A stretch of 27,632 nt of DNA, from assembly GCA_046728155.1 (NCBI GenBank), contig JBKPDY010000099.1:1-27632 (forward strand). Reading direction: 5' to 3'. The translations under genes and the position numbers were made by a program. This DNA is from CAWDLX01 sp046728155 (GTDB lineage: Bacteria; Actinomycetota; Actinomycetes; Mycobacteriales; Micromonosporaceae). Of this stretch, positions 1-7,533 are shown piece after piece (the stretch's first letter is position 1; each line of letters starts with the position of its first letter). Below the pieces are notes generated by a model, which was not told where the DNA came from, searched no databases, and saw only the letters and a program-made list of their open reading frames with translations.

Positions 1-734
1 TCTGCGACCGGCCCGGCCACTACCTCGATGATCAGCCCTCGCGTGGAGACCACACGTAGCACCGAGGCCAGGAGAGTGTCGTCGCCGACGAAGGCAGCGA
101 CCGTGGTCGGTGAGCCGTCGGCGAGCCGGTACCGGAGGGCCACCGGTCGTACGGCGGCTCCGGCGTCGATGGCGGACTGGAACGCGGCCGGGTAGAACTG
201 GCCCAGGGTCCGGCCGCACCACGTGCTGCCCTCCGGGAAGACCAGCACACTCAGTCCACTATGGAGACGCCCGGCCATTTCGGCGACGGTCACGGGCAGG
301 CGCCGCAGCCGTCGCCGGTCGATGAAAATCGTCCTGGCGCGCGCCGCCATGAAGCCGATGACGGGCCACCGTCGCACGGCGGACTTCGCGACGACGGACA
401 TCGGCTCGACCGCCAGCACCGCGGGAATGTCCAGCCAGGACACGTGATTGGCCGCCACGAGTGTCCCCGGGCGGGTGGCCAAGCGGGAGGCGCCGACCGC
501 GCGCAGCTTCACGCCGACTGTCCACAGGAGAGCGCGGAACCATGCCCGGATCACCCAGGCTCGGCAACGACGGGTCAGCAACGGCTGGGCCGGAGCGACG
601 GCGACCCCGGCGAGCAGCGCGATCATGAGCCCGGCCAGTCGGGCCGCCCGGCGCATGAGGCTGGCGCGGGGAACGGTCCCTGGCTTGGGCAGACAGCCGT
701 GACCGCACGCCGACACCGGCGCGCAGGTATTCAC
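1..734 (-). CDS. PlsC-family lysophospholipid acyltransferase (3' end outside window)
   Basis: Acyl transfer to a lysophospholipid-type acceptor at the inner face of the membrane is the expected role. The frame is open from a GTG at 734 to the left edge, so the C-terminus is missing (244 codons visible). Visible motifs are NHVSWLD (the NHxxxxD catalytic motif, about residue 90) and FPEGSTWCG (about residue 160), which define the PlsC/AGPAT family. The first 20 residues carry three cysteines and a GCLP motif, as in actinobacterial members. A hydrophobic segment follows at about residues 35-50. The start codon lies one base after the stop of the GNAT acyltransferase gene upstream, so the two are almost certainly co-translated. 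The substrate cannot be told from sequence: phosphatidic-acid synthesis or O-acylation of a lyso-ornithine-type lipid made by the neighbour are both possible. Confidence 0.88.
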   Translation of the reverse strand, partial: MNTCAPVSACGHGCLPKPGTVPRASLMRRAARLAGLMIALLAGVAVAPAQPLLTRRCRAWVIRAWFRALLWTVGVKLRAVGASRLATRPGTLVAANHVSWLDIPAVLAVEPMSVVAKSAVRRWPVIGFMAARARTIFIDRRRLRRLPVTVAEMAGRLHSGLSVLVFPEGSTWCGRTLGQFYPAAFQSAIDAGAAVRPVALRYRLADGSPTTVAAFVGDDTLLASVLRVVSTRGLIIEVVAGPVA

Positions 735-735
735 G

Positions 736-1518
736 TCACCCGCCAAGGAAGTGGCGGAGGTAGCGCGGGTCGACCCGGTCGACGGAGAGCAGCACGAAGA
801 AGTCGGCCACGCCGAAGTCCGGGTCGTACGCCGGCTCCCCGCCGATCCACGCCCCCAGCCGAAGGTACCCGCGCAGCAACGGTGGTACAGCCGCCAGCAG
901 GTCCCGCTTGCTCACAGCCGGCGTCGGCCGAAGCTGGTACCGGTGGCGTGGCTTCACCCGGAGGAGCGGTGGAGCGAGCTGCTTGACCTGAACGACATCC
1001 CAGACGGCAGCCGCGGCGAACCCGCCATCGCGCAACGGCACCGAGGCGCAGCCGGCGAGCCACCGATGTCCGCGCAGATGAAGGTAACGGGCGATGCCGG
1101 CCCAGATGAGGTTGATGACCGCTCCGCCGCGGTGGTCGGCATGTACGCATGACCGACCGGTCTCTACGAGGATGTCGCGCAGCGGTGCCAGCGGCGTCAG
1201 GTCGAACTCACTGTCGGAGTAGAGCCGGCCCGGAGCCTTGTGCGGGGGGAGCATCCGGTAGGTCCCGACCGTCTCACCGGTACGGTCCTCCCGGACGACG
1301 AGATGGTCGCAGTAGTCGTCGAACTCGTCAATATCGAATCCGGGCGCGGGCGTGTGCAGCTGCGCGCCCATCTCCAGCGCGAACACATCGTGACGTAGCC
1401 GTTGGGCGGCGCGTATCTCCTCGGTCGTGGAAGCGACGACGATGCTGTAGCTGGGCTCGTCCCCGGCTGCGCCGGCCCGCGCAGGCGTGGTCGCGGCGAG
1501 AATGCGCGAAGCAGTCAT
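736..1518 (-). CDS. GNAT-fold N-acyltransferase, OlsB/hemolysin-like
   Basis: This 260-residue protein resembles the OlsB-type (Acetyltransf_5) acyltransferases that transfer a 3-hydroxyacyl chain from acyl carrier protein to an amine such as ornithine. Landmarks are RLRHDVFALEMG (residues about 41-52), GTYRMLPP (about 85-92), the ETGRSCVHADHRGG acetyl-donor loop (about 118-131) and a C-terminal RGYLRLGAWIGGEPAYDPDF stretch. These are all typical of the family. It is followed one base later by the plsC-type gene, the same arrangement as an N-acyl then O-acyl transferase pair, so a lipid-modifying role is inferred. The true amine acceptor is unknown. The start is the ATG at 1518; no clear ribosome-binding site is seen. 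Confidence 0.85.
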   Translation of the reverse strand: MTASRILAATTPARAGAAGDEPSYSIVVASTTEEIRAAQRLRHDVFALEMGAQLHTPAPGFDIDEFDDYCDHLVVREDRTGETVGTYRMLPPHKAPGRLYSDSEFDLTPLAPLRDILVETGRSCVHADHRGGAVINLIWAGIARYLHLRGHRWLAGCASVPLRDGGFAAAAVWDVVQVKQLAPPLLRVKPRHRYQLRPTPAVSKRDLLAAVPPLLRGYLRLGAWIGGEPAYDPDFGVADFFVLLSVDRVDPRYLRHFLGG

Positions 1519-1639
1519 GCGCGGATATGTATCGCCACTTCATGCCGAAGGAGTGGCGCGTGCATTTGCGTCGGGTGGCGATCTCGTGAACTGCCGGTAC
1601 GCCGGCCCATCCGGCTGGGGATGTGGACGACGGCTGGAC

Positions 1640-3358
1640 TCAGGATCGCTTCGCCTTGACGAAGGCACGCACCTTGGTCAAGGGCCACGTGGTCAGGACA
1701 TCGGCGGGGGTGAGCCAGGCCCGTTGGGCCACTCCGATCCCGTACCGCAAGTTGGCCAGGTGGACGGTGGAGTGCGCGTCGGTGTTGAGCGCGAAGACCA
1801 GTCCGTGGCGCTTGGCCCGCAGCACCAGTTCGTCTGGCAGGTCGAGCCGGTCGGGGTGGCTATTGATCTCCATGGCTGTACCGGTGGCGGCCGCAGCCTC
1901 GAAGACGGCGTCCCAGTCGGGCTCCACCGCAGGGCGTCGGCCGATCTGGCGGGTCGTCGGATGCCCGATGATGTTCACGTATGGGTTCTCGCAGGCCTTG
2001 ATATAGCGACGGGTGAGCGCGGCAGGCGACTGCGTGAAGTGCGAGTGGACGGACGCCACGCAGATATCGAAAGGTGCGAGGAAGTTCGGGTCCCAGTCGA
2101 CCTCCCCATCCGGATCGATGTTGAGCTCGGTGCCGTGCAGCAGAGTCATCCCTTTGACGCTGAGCGCCCTGAGCCTTGCCCGCTGGGCAAGCATCTTCTC
2201 GTCCGTCATCCGCTGCATCGGAAGGTTCTTCGCGTGGTCGGTCACCGCGAACCAGCGCAGTCCCCGTGCCCTCGCCGCGGTTACCATCTCCTCCAATGTG
2301 GACACACCGTCGGTCAGGCTGGTGTGCGTGTGCAGGTCGCCGCGAATGTCCTCGATCGATACAAGCTCCGGCAGGGTGCCTTTCGCGGCCGCCGCAACCT
2401 CGCCCCGGTCTTCTCGCAGCGTCGGCGGGATCCAGTCCAGGCCGAGCTGCCGGTAGACCTCCTCCTCGGTCCGCGAGACCACCAATGAACCATCGTCGAC
2501 CCGGTGCAGCCCGTACTCGGAGAGTTTCAGGCCCTTACGTACGGCCATTTCCCGTACTCGCACGTTGTGCTGCTTCGATCCGGTGAAGTACTGCATCGCC
2601 GCGCCCCACACCTCCGCGGGAACGACTCGCAGGTCGACCTGGAGTCCCCTCGCGGTCCGGATCGACGTCTTCTTTTCTCCACGTACGATGACGTTCGCCA
2701 CCGGGTCCAGATCGACGAACGCGTCCATGATGGACCTGGGGCGATCAGCCGCGGCGAGGATGTCGACATCGCCGATCGTTTCCTTCATCCGGCGAAGCGA
2801 CCCGGCGTACGCGCACTGGGAGCAGCCGGGTAGCGCTGAGAGCGCGGCGACGATCTCCTCGGCGGCCTCCATCGCGGCGTCAATGAGAACCCGGCCGGCT
2901 CCGCCGCGGGCCAACTCGATCCCGGCCAATAGGTTCTGGGCGGTCTTCGCACCGAAGCCCCGCAGGTCGTTGAGGCGTTCGTCCCGGATCGCCTCCTCCA
3001 GGTCGGTCACGGACGCGATACCCAGCTCGGTATAGAGAACCATCGCCTTGCGGGGCCCGAGTCCGGGAACTGCCGTCATCGCTCGCACGCCCGCGGGGAT
3101 CTTCGCACGGAGAGCCTCGACCGCTGCCATCCGTCCGGTCGAGAGGAACTCCACCACCTTGTCGGCGATCGATTTTCCGACGTTGGGGATGTCCTGTAGC
3201 TCGGTGACATCCATCGTGGCGACGTCGGCGTGGTGGCCGGCGACGGCTCGAGCCGCCTTCTCGTACGACCGGACCTTGAACTGCTGCCCACCGGTGATCG
3301 AGAGCAGGTCGGCATACTCGTCGAGCAGCGCCGCGACGTTCTCGTTGGCCCTCGGCAT
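1640..3358 (-). CDS. polX: PolX-type DNA polymerase X with PHP domain
   Basis: This 572-residue protein has full PolX architecture. An N-terminal helix-hairpin-helix/8-kDa-like region carries IPNVGKSIADKV and VPGLGPRKA (residues about 57-105). A family-X polymerase core follows with GSLRRMKETIGDVDIL, giving two catalytic aspartates, and QVDLRVV giving the third. The C-terminal PHP metallo-phosphoesterase domain shows DLHTHTSLTDG, VTDHAKN, GTELNI, VASVHSHF, IGHPTTR and NTDAHS. The family fills short gaps in repair, with a Mn-dependent 3'-5' exonuclease or phosphatase in the PHP domain. The metal-binding His/Asp set looks complete. The ATG at 3358 is preceded by TACACT six bases upstream, so the message is probably leaderless. 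The gene stands alone, 121 bases upstream of the GNAT gene. Confidence 0.95.
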   Translation of the reverse strand: MPRANENVAALLDEYADLLSITGGQQFKVRSYEKAARAVAGHHADVATMDVTELQDIPNVGKSIADKVVEFLSTGRMAAVEALRAKIPAGVRAMTAVPGLGPRKAMVLYTELGIASVTDLEEAIRDERLNDLRGFGAKTAQNLLAGIELARGGAGRVLIDAAMEAAEEIVAALSALPGCSQCAYAGSLRRMKETIGDVDILAAADRPRSIMDAFVDLDPVANVIVRGEKKTSIRTARGLQVDLRVVPAEVWGAAMQYFTGSKQHNVRVREMAVRKGLKLSEYGLHRVDDGSLVVSRTEEEVYRQLGLDWIPPTLREDRGEVAAAAKGTLPELVSIEDIRGDLHTHTSLTDGVSTLEEMVTAARARGLRWFAVTDHAKNLPMQRMTDEKMLAQRARLRALSVKGMTLLHGTELNIDPDGEVDWDPNFLAPFDICVASVHSHFTQSPAALTRRYIKACENPYVNIIGHPTTRQIGRRPAVEPDWDAVFEAAAATGTAMEINSHPDRLDLPDELVLRAKRHGLVFALNTDAHSTVHLANLRYGIGVAQRAWLTPADVLTTWPLTKVRAFVKAKRS

Positions 3359-3364
3359 CCTGCC

Positions 3365-3370
3365 AGTGTA
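3365..3370 (-). promoter_or_regulatory. -10 element of polX, leaderless
   Basis: TACACT ends six bases before the polX ATG. This TANNNT placement puts the transcription start at or next to the A of ATG. No good -35 hexamer is seen. Confidence 0.5.
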
Positions 3371-3456
3371 GGAAGCGGGGATGCGAGGCGATGCGGATAA
3401 AATGGCAGGCTGAGCCCCCGGAGGACGCGGGAAACCAGCGTCGGCGAGCGTGAACG

Positions 3457-4560
3457 CTACAGCTGAGGCGTCTTGTTGACCAGGCCCGGATTCTTCTTGA
3501 GGAACGATGCGAGGGTGTTGGAACGCATGGCGGCGAAGAACGGCCGCTGGATGCTGCCGAGGGCTTCACCGATGTAGTTTCCGCCGCTGTACACCGAGCC
3601 GCCCGGAACGCCGACAAGCGTCATCGTGGCCGGCGTGACGTGCCGGAGCGTGAAGGCGAAGTCGATCGGCTGGTGTCCGCGGCCATCAAAGATCATGAAT
3701 GTGCCGAGCGCCTTGAAGAGACCGCTTATCGCAGCGGGGTTGGTCATGTAGTTGGTGTGGATGATCTTCGCGATCATCGCCCGGATGATCTGGCGCTGAT
3801 GCCGTTCGCGCGCGTACGCGGCGCCCGGGATGTAGCGCTGCCGCGCGTAGTCGAGCGCCTGCCAACCGACCATGTGCATGTTGCCGACCCGGTACACCGC
3901 CGACGGGCCGCCATAGCCGTGGTCACACGAGCCGCAAACCGGACGCGGCGCGCCGTTGGGCTGCAGATGGATGGAGACCGTCAGCTCGTCCACGTACACG
4001 TCGATGCCGTGCAGGGCGTCGACCACCTTCTTAAGCCCCTGGAACTCAAGGATCGCGCCGGCCGTCCAGGTCTTGATGCCGGTGTAGTTGGACACGGTCG
4101 TCGCCAACAGTTGGAAGCCCTGAGCGGGACTCGGGTCCTTGCCGGGGACCAGGCTGCCGAAGGCCATCGCGTGGGTCAACTTGGAGCTCTCGCCACCGAA
4201 GCGTGACGGGGCGAAGGCGGGAATGTTGACGACCAGGTCCCGGGGGAGCGACGTGAGATAGACGTGCGTGTGGTCCGGGTCGACATGCATGATCATGACT
4301 GCGTCGGCGTGCGGCACCCAGCCCTTGACGTAGGTCCTGGTGTCGATGCCGACCAGCAGGATGTTCATCGCGCCGGGGATCTCCATGCCGGCCAGCGTGG
4401 GGCTGGCGGTCGGCGATGGATTGCTCGAGCCGAAGAGGCTGGTCTGGGGGATCGCGTTGTTCAGCTTGCTGGTGAACGAGCTGAGCGCGATGTAGATGCC
4501 CGCACCGAGTACGACGATCACCGCGGCGATGATCGCTACGACGCGAGTCGACCGTTTCAC
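3457..4560 (-). CDS. LCP (LytR-CpsA-Psr) family cell-wall glycopolymer ligase
   Basis: LCP proteins move polyprenyl-linked glycopolymers such as arabinogalactan or teichoic acid onto peptidoglycan outside the membrane. This 367-residue form has a short basic N-terminus, one transmembrane helix (residues about 7-28) and a Ser/Pro linker. The LCP domain (about 66-270) shows NILLVGIDTR, SLPRDLVV with the conserved Arg-Asp, and ARQRYIPGAAYARERHQRQ near its end. I chose the GTG at 4560 because AGGAGG lies five bases upstream (4566-4571); a GTG six codons earlier would place that site inside the gene. An unusual CGSC pair (residues 209-212) sits in a loop where many LCP proteins have none. Divergent from the acetyltransferase gene. 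Confidence 0.9.
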   Translation of the reverse strand: MKRSTRVVAIIAAVIVVLGAGIYIALSSFTSKLNNAIPQTSLFGSSNPSPTASPTLAGMEIPGAMNILLVGIDTRTYVKGWVPHADAVMIMHVDPDHTHVYLTSLPRDLVVNIPAFAPSRFGGESSKLTHAMAFGSLVPGKDPSPAQGFQLLATTVSNYTGIKTWTAGAILEFQGLKKVVDALHGIDVYVDELTVSIHLQPNGAPRPVCGSCDHGYGGPSAVYRVGNMHMVGWQALDYARQRYIPGAAYARERHQRQIIRAMIAKIIHTNYMTNPAAISGLFKALGTFMIFDGRGHQPIDFAFTLRHVTPATMTLVGVPGGSVYSGGNYIGEALGSIQRPFFAAMRSNTLASFLKKNPGLVNKTPQL

Positions 4561-4565
4561 ACTGT

Positions 4566-4571
4566 CCTCCT
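4566..4571 (-). promoter_or_regulatory. Strong ribosome-binding site that sets the LCP start
   Basis: A perfect AGGAGG lies five bases before the GTG at 4560. It decides the start over the upstream in-frame GTG at 4578. Confidence 0.7.
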
Positions 4572-4718
4572 GAGTCACTCTGCCCCCGTACGTACCCCTG
4601 GCGCGGCACCACCGTAGCGCGCCACGCGCTCGCTCGCCCGCCGGTGCCCCCGGCGTGCCGTCACCCCCGCACCGATACGCACTGTCGTCGCGCGCAGACG
4701 CGCTGGCAGGATGATCGG

Positions 4719-5252
4719 ATGATCTCGACGCTCACGACACACACGGCGGACCTCTCGGCGTCACGGCTGGCTGACATCCGCGGGCTGCTGGGCGAGGCGT
4801 TCGAGGGGCGGTGGGATGCCGACGACTGGGAGCACACGCTGGGTGGAATGCATGTCGTGACCTACGACGACGACCGGCCCATCGCACACGCCGCGGTCGT
4901 TCAGCGACGCCTCATCGTGGCGGGGGTGTCGCTTCGCGCCGGATACGTCGAAGCGGTGGCGGTCGCCGCGAACCGCCGGGGGCGTGGCTACGCGGCCGGC
5001 GTGATGGCGGAGGCGGAGCGGATCGTGCGTGGCGGGTACGCCATCGGAGCACTCTCGGCTGGGGAACGCGTGGCTGGCTTGTACACCGCCCGCGGTTGGC
5101 AACGATGGTGTGGCGATACCGCGGTGCTCACGCCGACCGGCGTAGTACGTACGCCCGATGACGACGACTCCACGTATGTGTTGGCTATCGCCGAGTCATT
5201 GGAACTGACCGGTACGTTGGTGTGTGACTGGCGCCCCGGCGACATCTGGTAG
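4719..5252 (+). CDS. aac(2'): Aminoglycoside 2'-N-acetyltransferase homologue, AAC(2')-I type
   Basis: This is a 177-residue GNAT enzyme. The AAC(2')-I family transfers acetyl from acetyl-CoA to the 2'-amine of aminoglycosides, and in mycobacteria is chromosomal and may have a cell-envelope role. Recognisable family landmarks are DWEHTLGGMH (about residues 35-44), AHAAVVQRRL (about 58-67), YVEAVAVAANRRGRGYA, the acetyl-CoA loop (about 78-94), GALSAGERVAGLYTARGW (about 113-130), TPTGVVRTPDDD and the C-terminal CDWRPGDIW. Length matches the mycobacterial enzymes. The ATG at 4719 is preceded by CAGGAT at six bases, a leaderless-like arrangement; an upstream in-frame ATG at 4644 would add a Cys/Arg-rich tail unlike the family. 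It may be co-transcribed with the reductase 26 bases downstream. The actual substrate is untested. Confidence 0.9.
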   Translation: MISTLTTHTADLSASRLADIRGLLGEAFEGRWDADDWEHTLGGMHVVTYDDDRPIAHAAVVQRRLIVAGVSLRAGYVEAVAVAANRRGRGYAAGVMAEAERIVRGGYAIGALSAGERVAGLYTARGWQRWCGDTAVLTPTGVVRTPDDDDSTYVLAIAESLELTGTLVCDWRPGDIW

Positions 5253-5278
5253 CGGACTCGGATGGAGAGGGGACGCGG

Positions 5279-6295
5279 ATGCGGTACCGGCTGCTCGGCG
5301 CGAGCGGACTTCGCGTCGCGGAACTGATCCTGGGCGCGATGACCTTCGGCGAGCAGGGCGGAGTCGGCGCGCCGCCGCAGGAGTGCCGTCGCATGCTGGA
5401 CGCCTACACAGATGCGGGCGGCAACGCGATCGACACGGCGAACAACTATCGCGGCGGGACGAGCGAGACGATACTCGGCGAGCTGCTGGAGGGGCGCCGG
5501 GACCGGTATGTTCTCTCGACCAAGTACACCGTCTCCCGCGACGCCGGCGATCCCAACGCGGCCGGCAACCATCGCAAGAACCTGATCCTCTCCCTGGAGA
5601 CGAGTCTGCGACGCCTCCGTACCGACTATGTGGATATCTACTGGGTCCATATGTGGGACCGGAGCACACCGGTCGAGGAGACGATGCGAGCGCTCGATGA
5701 CGCCGTACGGGCCGGCAAGGTTCTCTACGTCGGTGTCTCCGACACGCCCGCCTGGGTCGTGGCGCAGGCGAACACGATCGCGCAGTGGCGTGGCTGGACG
5801 CCCTTCATCGGTCTACAGGTGCCGTACAGTCTCCTGCAGCGCGACATCGAACGGGAACTGCTGCCGATGGCGGAATCGTTGAATCTGGGCGTGACCGCAT
5901 GGAGTCCCCTCGGCGGCGGAATTCTCAGCGGAAAGTTCACCGGCGACACCTCGCCGACCGGTACCCGCGTGGCGGCCGACGCCATCCCGGATCGGGACCG
6001 GGCCATCGCGGCGGTCGTGGTCGACCTCGCCGGTGAGCTCGCTGTGAGCCCGGCCCAGTTGGCGATCGCCTGGACCCGTACCCGGTCGGACAGGATCCAC
6101 CCGATCGTGGGCGCGCGCCGGCTGGACCAGCTGGAGGACAACCTCCGGGCGGTGGACGTGACCATCCCGACTCAGGCGCTGGCCCGCCTCGACGACGCGA
6201 GCCGGATCCCGCTCGGCTTCCCGAGCGACTTCATCGCCTCGGCGAGCTCGTGGGTCTTCGGCGCCGCCGCATCCCTTGTGGACAGGCGTGCCTGA
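5279..6295 (+). CDS. Aldo/keto reductase
   Basis: A 338-residue NADPH-dependent aldo/keto reductase of the (beta/alpha)8 fold, of the type often annotated as voltage-gated K-channel beta subunit-like oxidoreductase. Landmarks are LGASGLRVAELILGAMTFGE at the N-terminus, then NAIDTANNYRGGTSE with the catalytic Asp and Tyr (about residues 47-62). The catalytic Lys is in LSTKYTV (about 81-87) and the His in YWVHMWD. Near the C-terminus IHPIVGARRLDQLEDNL binds the NADPH 2'-phosphate. GGAGAGG lies about eight bases before the ATG. The 26-base gap to the acetyltransferase gene suggests one transcript. Substrate unknown. Confidence 0.92.
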   Translation: MRYRLLGASGLRVAELILGAMTFGEQGGVGAPPQECRRMLDAYTDAGGNAIDTANNYRGGTSETILGELLEGRRDRYVLSTKYTVSRDAGDPNAAGNHRKNLILSLETSLRRLRTDYVDIYWVHMWDRSTPVEETMRALDDAVRAGKVLYVGVSDTPAWVVAQANTIAQWRGWTPFIGLQVPYSLLQRDIERELLPMAESLNLGVTAWSPLGGGILSGKFTGDTSPTGTRVAADAIPDRDRAIAAVVVDLAGELAVSPAQLAIAWTRTRSDRIHPIVGARRLDQLEDNLRAVDVTIPTQALARLDDASRIPLGFPSDFIASASSWVFGAAASLVDRRA

Positions 6296-6325
6296 CGTGC
6301 GCATGGGCGATCGAACCGGCGGTGT

Positions 6326-6625
6326 CTAGCGCCAGCTCCCGAAGGGATTGGCGGACGGCGTCGCACCGTGACGTTCGGGTGGGTTCGTTCGATCATCGCC
6401 CGTGCTGCGGTCGCCGACGCGGGGAGCGGGCACACGCACGACCACGGATGAGGCGGTCCGCTCGCGAGGCCGCCAGATGCCGGTAAGCACCCACGTGAAC
6501 GTCGCAGCGAACATCGCCAGGATCGCACCCACCGCTGGATGGTGATTGACTTCGTCACTGGCCGCGTAGACGGCAACGCCCAGGGTCACCGCAGCACACA
6601 GGCGTATTACCTGCTTCCTGGTCAT
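6326..6625 (-). CDS. Small two-helix membrane protein, unknown function
   Basis: I do not recognise a family. The 99-residue product has two hydrophobic segments (residues about 8-22 and about 31-50) separated by a short polar turn, then a long Arg/Pro/Ser-rich cytoplasmic-type tail ending NPFGSWR. It converges on the aldo/keto reductase gene, with 30 bases between the stops. No good ribosome-binding site precedes the ATG. It is accepted because the hydrophobic pattern is coherent and no longer frame competes, but it could be a chance frame. Confidence 0.5.
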   Translation of the reverse strand: MTRKQVIRLCAAVTLGVAVYAASDEVNHHPAVGAILAMFAATFTWVLTGIWRPRERTASSVVVRVPAPRVGDRSTGDDRTNPPERHGATPSANPFGSWR

Positions 6626-6748
6626 GGCCTAGACCGTCGCAGACGAAGATCACGATGAGGATCGTCTGAATGGACGGATCGCGCCGACTGGCGATCGGAC
6701 TCGCTTGCCCAGTCAGCCCGCTACCTGCGCGCTATACAGACCACGCGA

Positions 6749-7141
6749 TCAGACGACGACGGCGAGGTCGGTCTTCGGGAAGTCATCGCCGATGCAGAGA
6801 AGAGGTTCACCGGCCACCCGGCTCACGGCATAAGTGAGACAGTCGCCGAAGTTCAATGCAGCCGGGTGTCGGCCCTTGCCAAAGCGAACATACGCATCGA
6901 TGGCGACCGCCCAAAGGTCGTCGGTGAAGGCGATGCGCCGCATACCGCTCTCCTGGATGAACCTTGCAAGCAGGGTCCTGCCCAGTACGCCGAGGCGGGC
7001 CGCAAGGACGATTCCCGACTCCACCAGGGTGGGCGCGCCGATGCCCGGCGGAGGATCAGACGTCACGACATCGTCGAGTAGCCGCTCCCAACCCGGTTCG
7101 CGTAACAGAATGGCGACCACTGCCGAGCTGTCGACGATCAC
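6749..7141 (-). CDS. vapC: VapC-family PIN-domain ribonuclease toxin
   Basis: VapC toxins are Mg-dependent RNases that cut tRNA or rRNA and are neutralised by VapB. The 130-residue product has the PIN acidic residues in the expected order: D4 in MIVDSSAVVAIL, E41 in TLVESGIVL, D100 in NFGDCLTYA and D119/D120 in IGDDFPKTDL. The start is the GTG at 7141, which overlaps the antitoxin stop by four bases (GTGA), so translation is coupled. A longer in-frame extension to 7228 would run through the antitoxin gene and is rejected. It belongs to the VapC subgroup that pairs with Rv0623-like VapB proteins. Confidence 0.92.
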   Translation of the reverse strand: MIVDSSAVVAILLREPGWERLLDDVVTSDPPPGIGAPTLVESGIVLAARLGVLGRTLLARFIQESGMRRIAFTDDLWAVAIDAYVRFGKGRHPAALNFGDCLTYAVSRVAGEPLLCIGDDFPKTDLAVVV

Positions 7142-7410
7142 ACGCCCTCCGGACCGTATCCGAGGATCTCTTCCCGCTCGCTCTTGCTCAGCGGGGTACC
7201 CAAGACGGCAGTGGGAATCTGCTGCCAAGCCTCGCCGATGAGAAACCGACGCAGCCGTTCGCCGCGATCGGCGGCTGCACGTGCGGCCGTCAGGCGTGCT
7301 TTGCGCTCCCGCAAGGCGACATTGATCGCTCGTGTCTTGGTCTCCGCGGCCAGCTCGGCGACCTCAGCCGCGAGTCGCTCGGTCTCTGGGTCCTTGATGT
7401 TCAGCGCCAT
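7138..7410 (-). CDS. vapB: VapB-family antitoxin (Rv0623-like)
   Basis: A 90-residue antitoxin. The N-terminal MALNIKDPETERLAAEVA segment forms the ribbon-helix-helix DNA-binding part found in Rv0623-type VapB proteins. A charged helix (RERKARLTAARAAADR) and a C-terminal toxin-wrapping tail with LSKSEREEILGYGPEG follow. It would bind and block VapC and, with VapC, repress its own promoter. The ATG at 7410 has TACCCT six bases upstream, so the transcript is probably leaderless, and an inverted repeat covers this start. The stop overlaps the vapC start. Confidence 0.92.
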   Translation of the reverse strand: MALNIKDPETERLAAEVAELAAETKTRAINVALRERKARLTAARAAADRGERLRRFLIGEAWQQIPTAVLGTPLSKSEREEILGYGPEGV

Positions 7411-7446
7411 GGTGTAAGGGTACCCAATCAGGTAGATCTACACCAT
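7409..7446. promoter_or_regulatory. vapBC promoter/operator with nested palindromes
   Basis: ATGGTGTA (7409-7416) and TACACCAT (7439-7446) form a perfect 8-base inverted repeat with a 22-base spacer. The spacer holds two more perfect palindromes, GGGTACCC (7418-7425) and GTAGATCTAC (7432-7441). On the minus strand the -10 element TACCCT (7417-7422) sits inside, six bases before the vapB ATG. This is the layout expected for autorepression by VapBC. Binding itself is inferred. Confidence 0.6.
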
Positions 7447-7500
7447 CGCAATCGGTGGTGTGAGCGAGGATTTCGCGCCGTTCGTCGGCCGTAATGACCT

Positions 7501-7533
7501 CAGGAATCGTGCTCAGGACACGCTCCATTCCTG
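7501..7533 (-). terminator. Possible stem-loop at the end of the TIR-lectin gene
   Basis: CAGGAAT (7501-7507) and ATTCCTG (7527-7533) pair perfectly, with an inner CGTG/CACG pairing. The hairpin spans the stop codon of the TIR-lectin gene. There is no T-run, so a terminator role is only a suggestion. Confidence 0.3.

Noticed and set aside
261..986. A 241-codon plus-strand frame opposite the PlsC-like and GNAT genes.
   Set aside because: It is antisense to two clearly recognised coding frames and its product is Arg/Gly/Pro-rich with no motif.
6640..6668. Imperfect inverted repeat CAGACG...CGTCTG upstream of the small membrane protein gene.
   Set aside because: The arms need a gap to pair and nothing else marks it as an operator or terminator.
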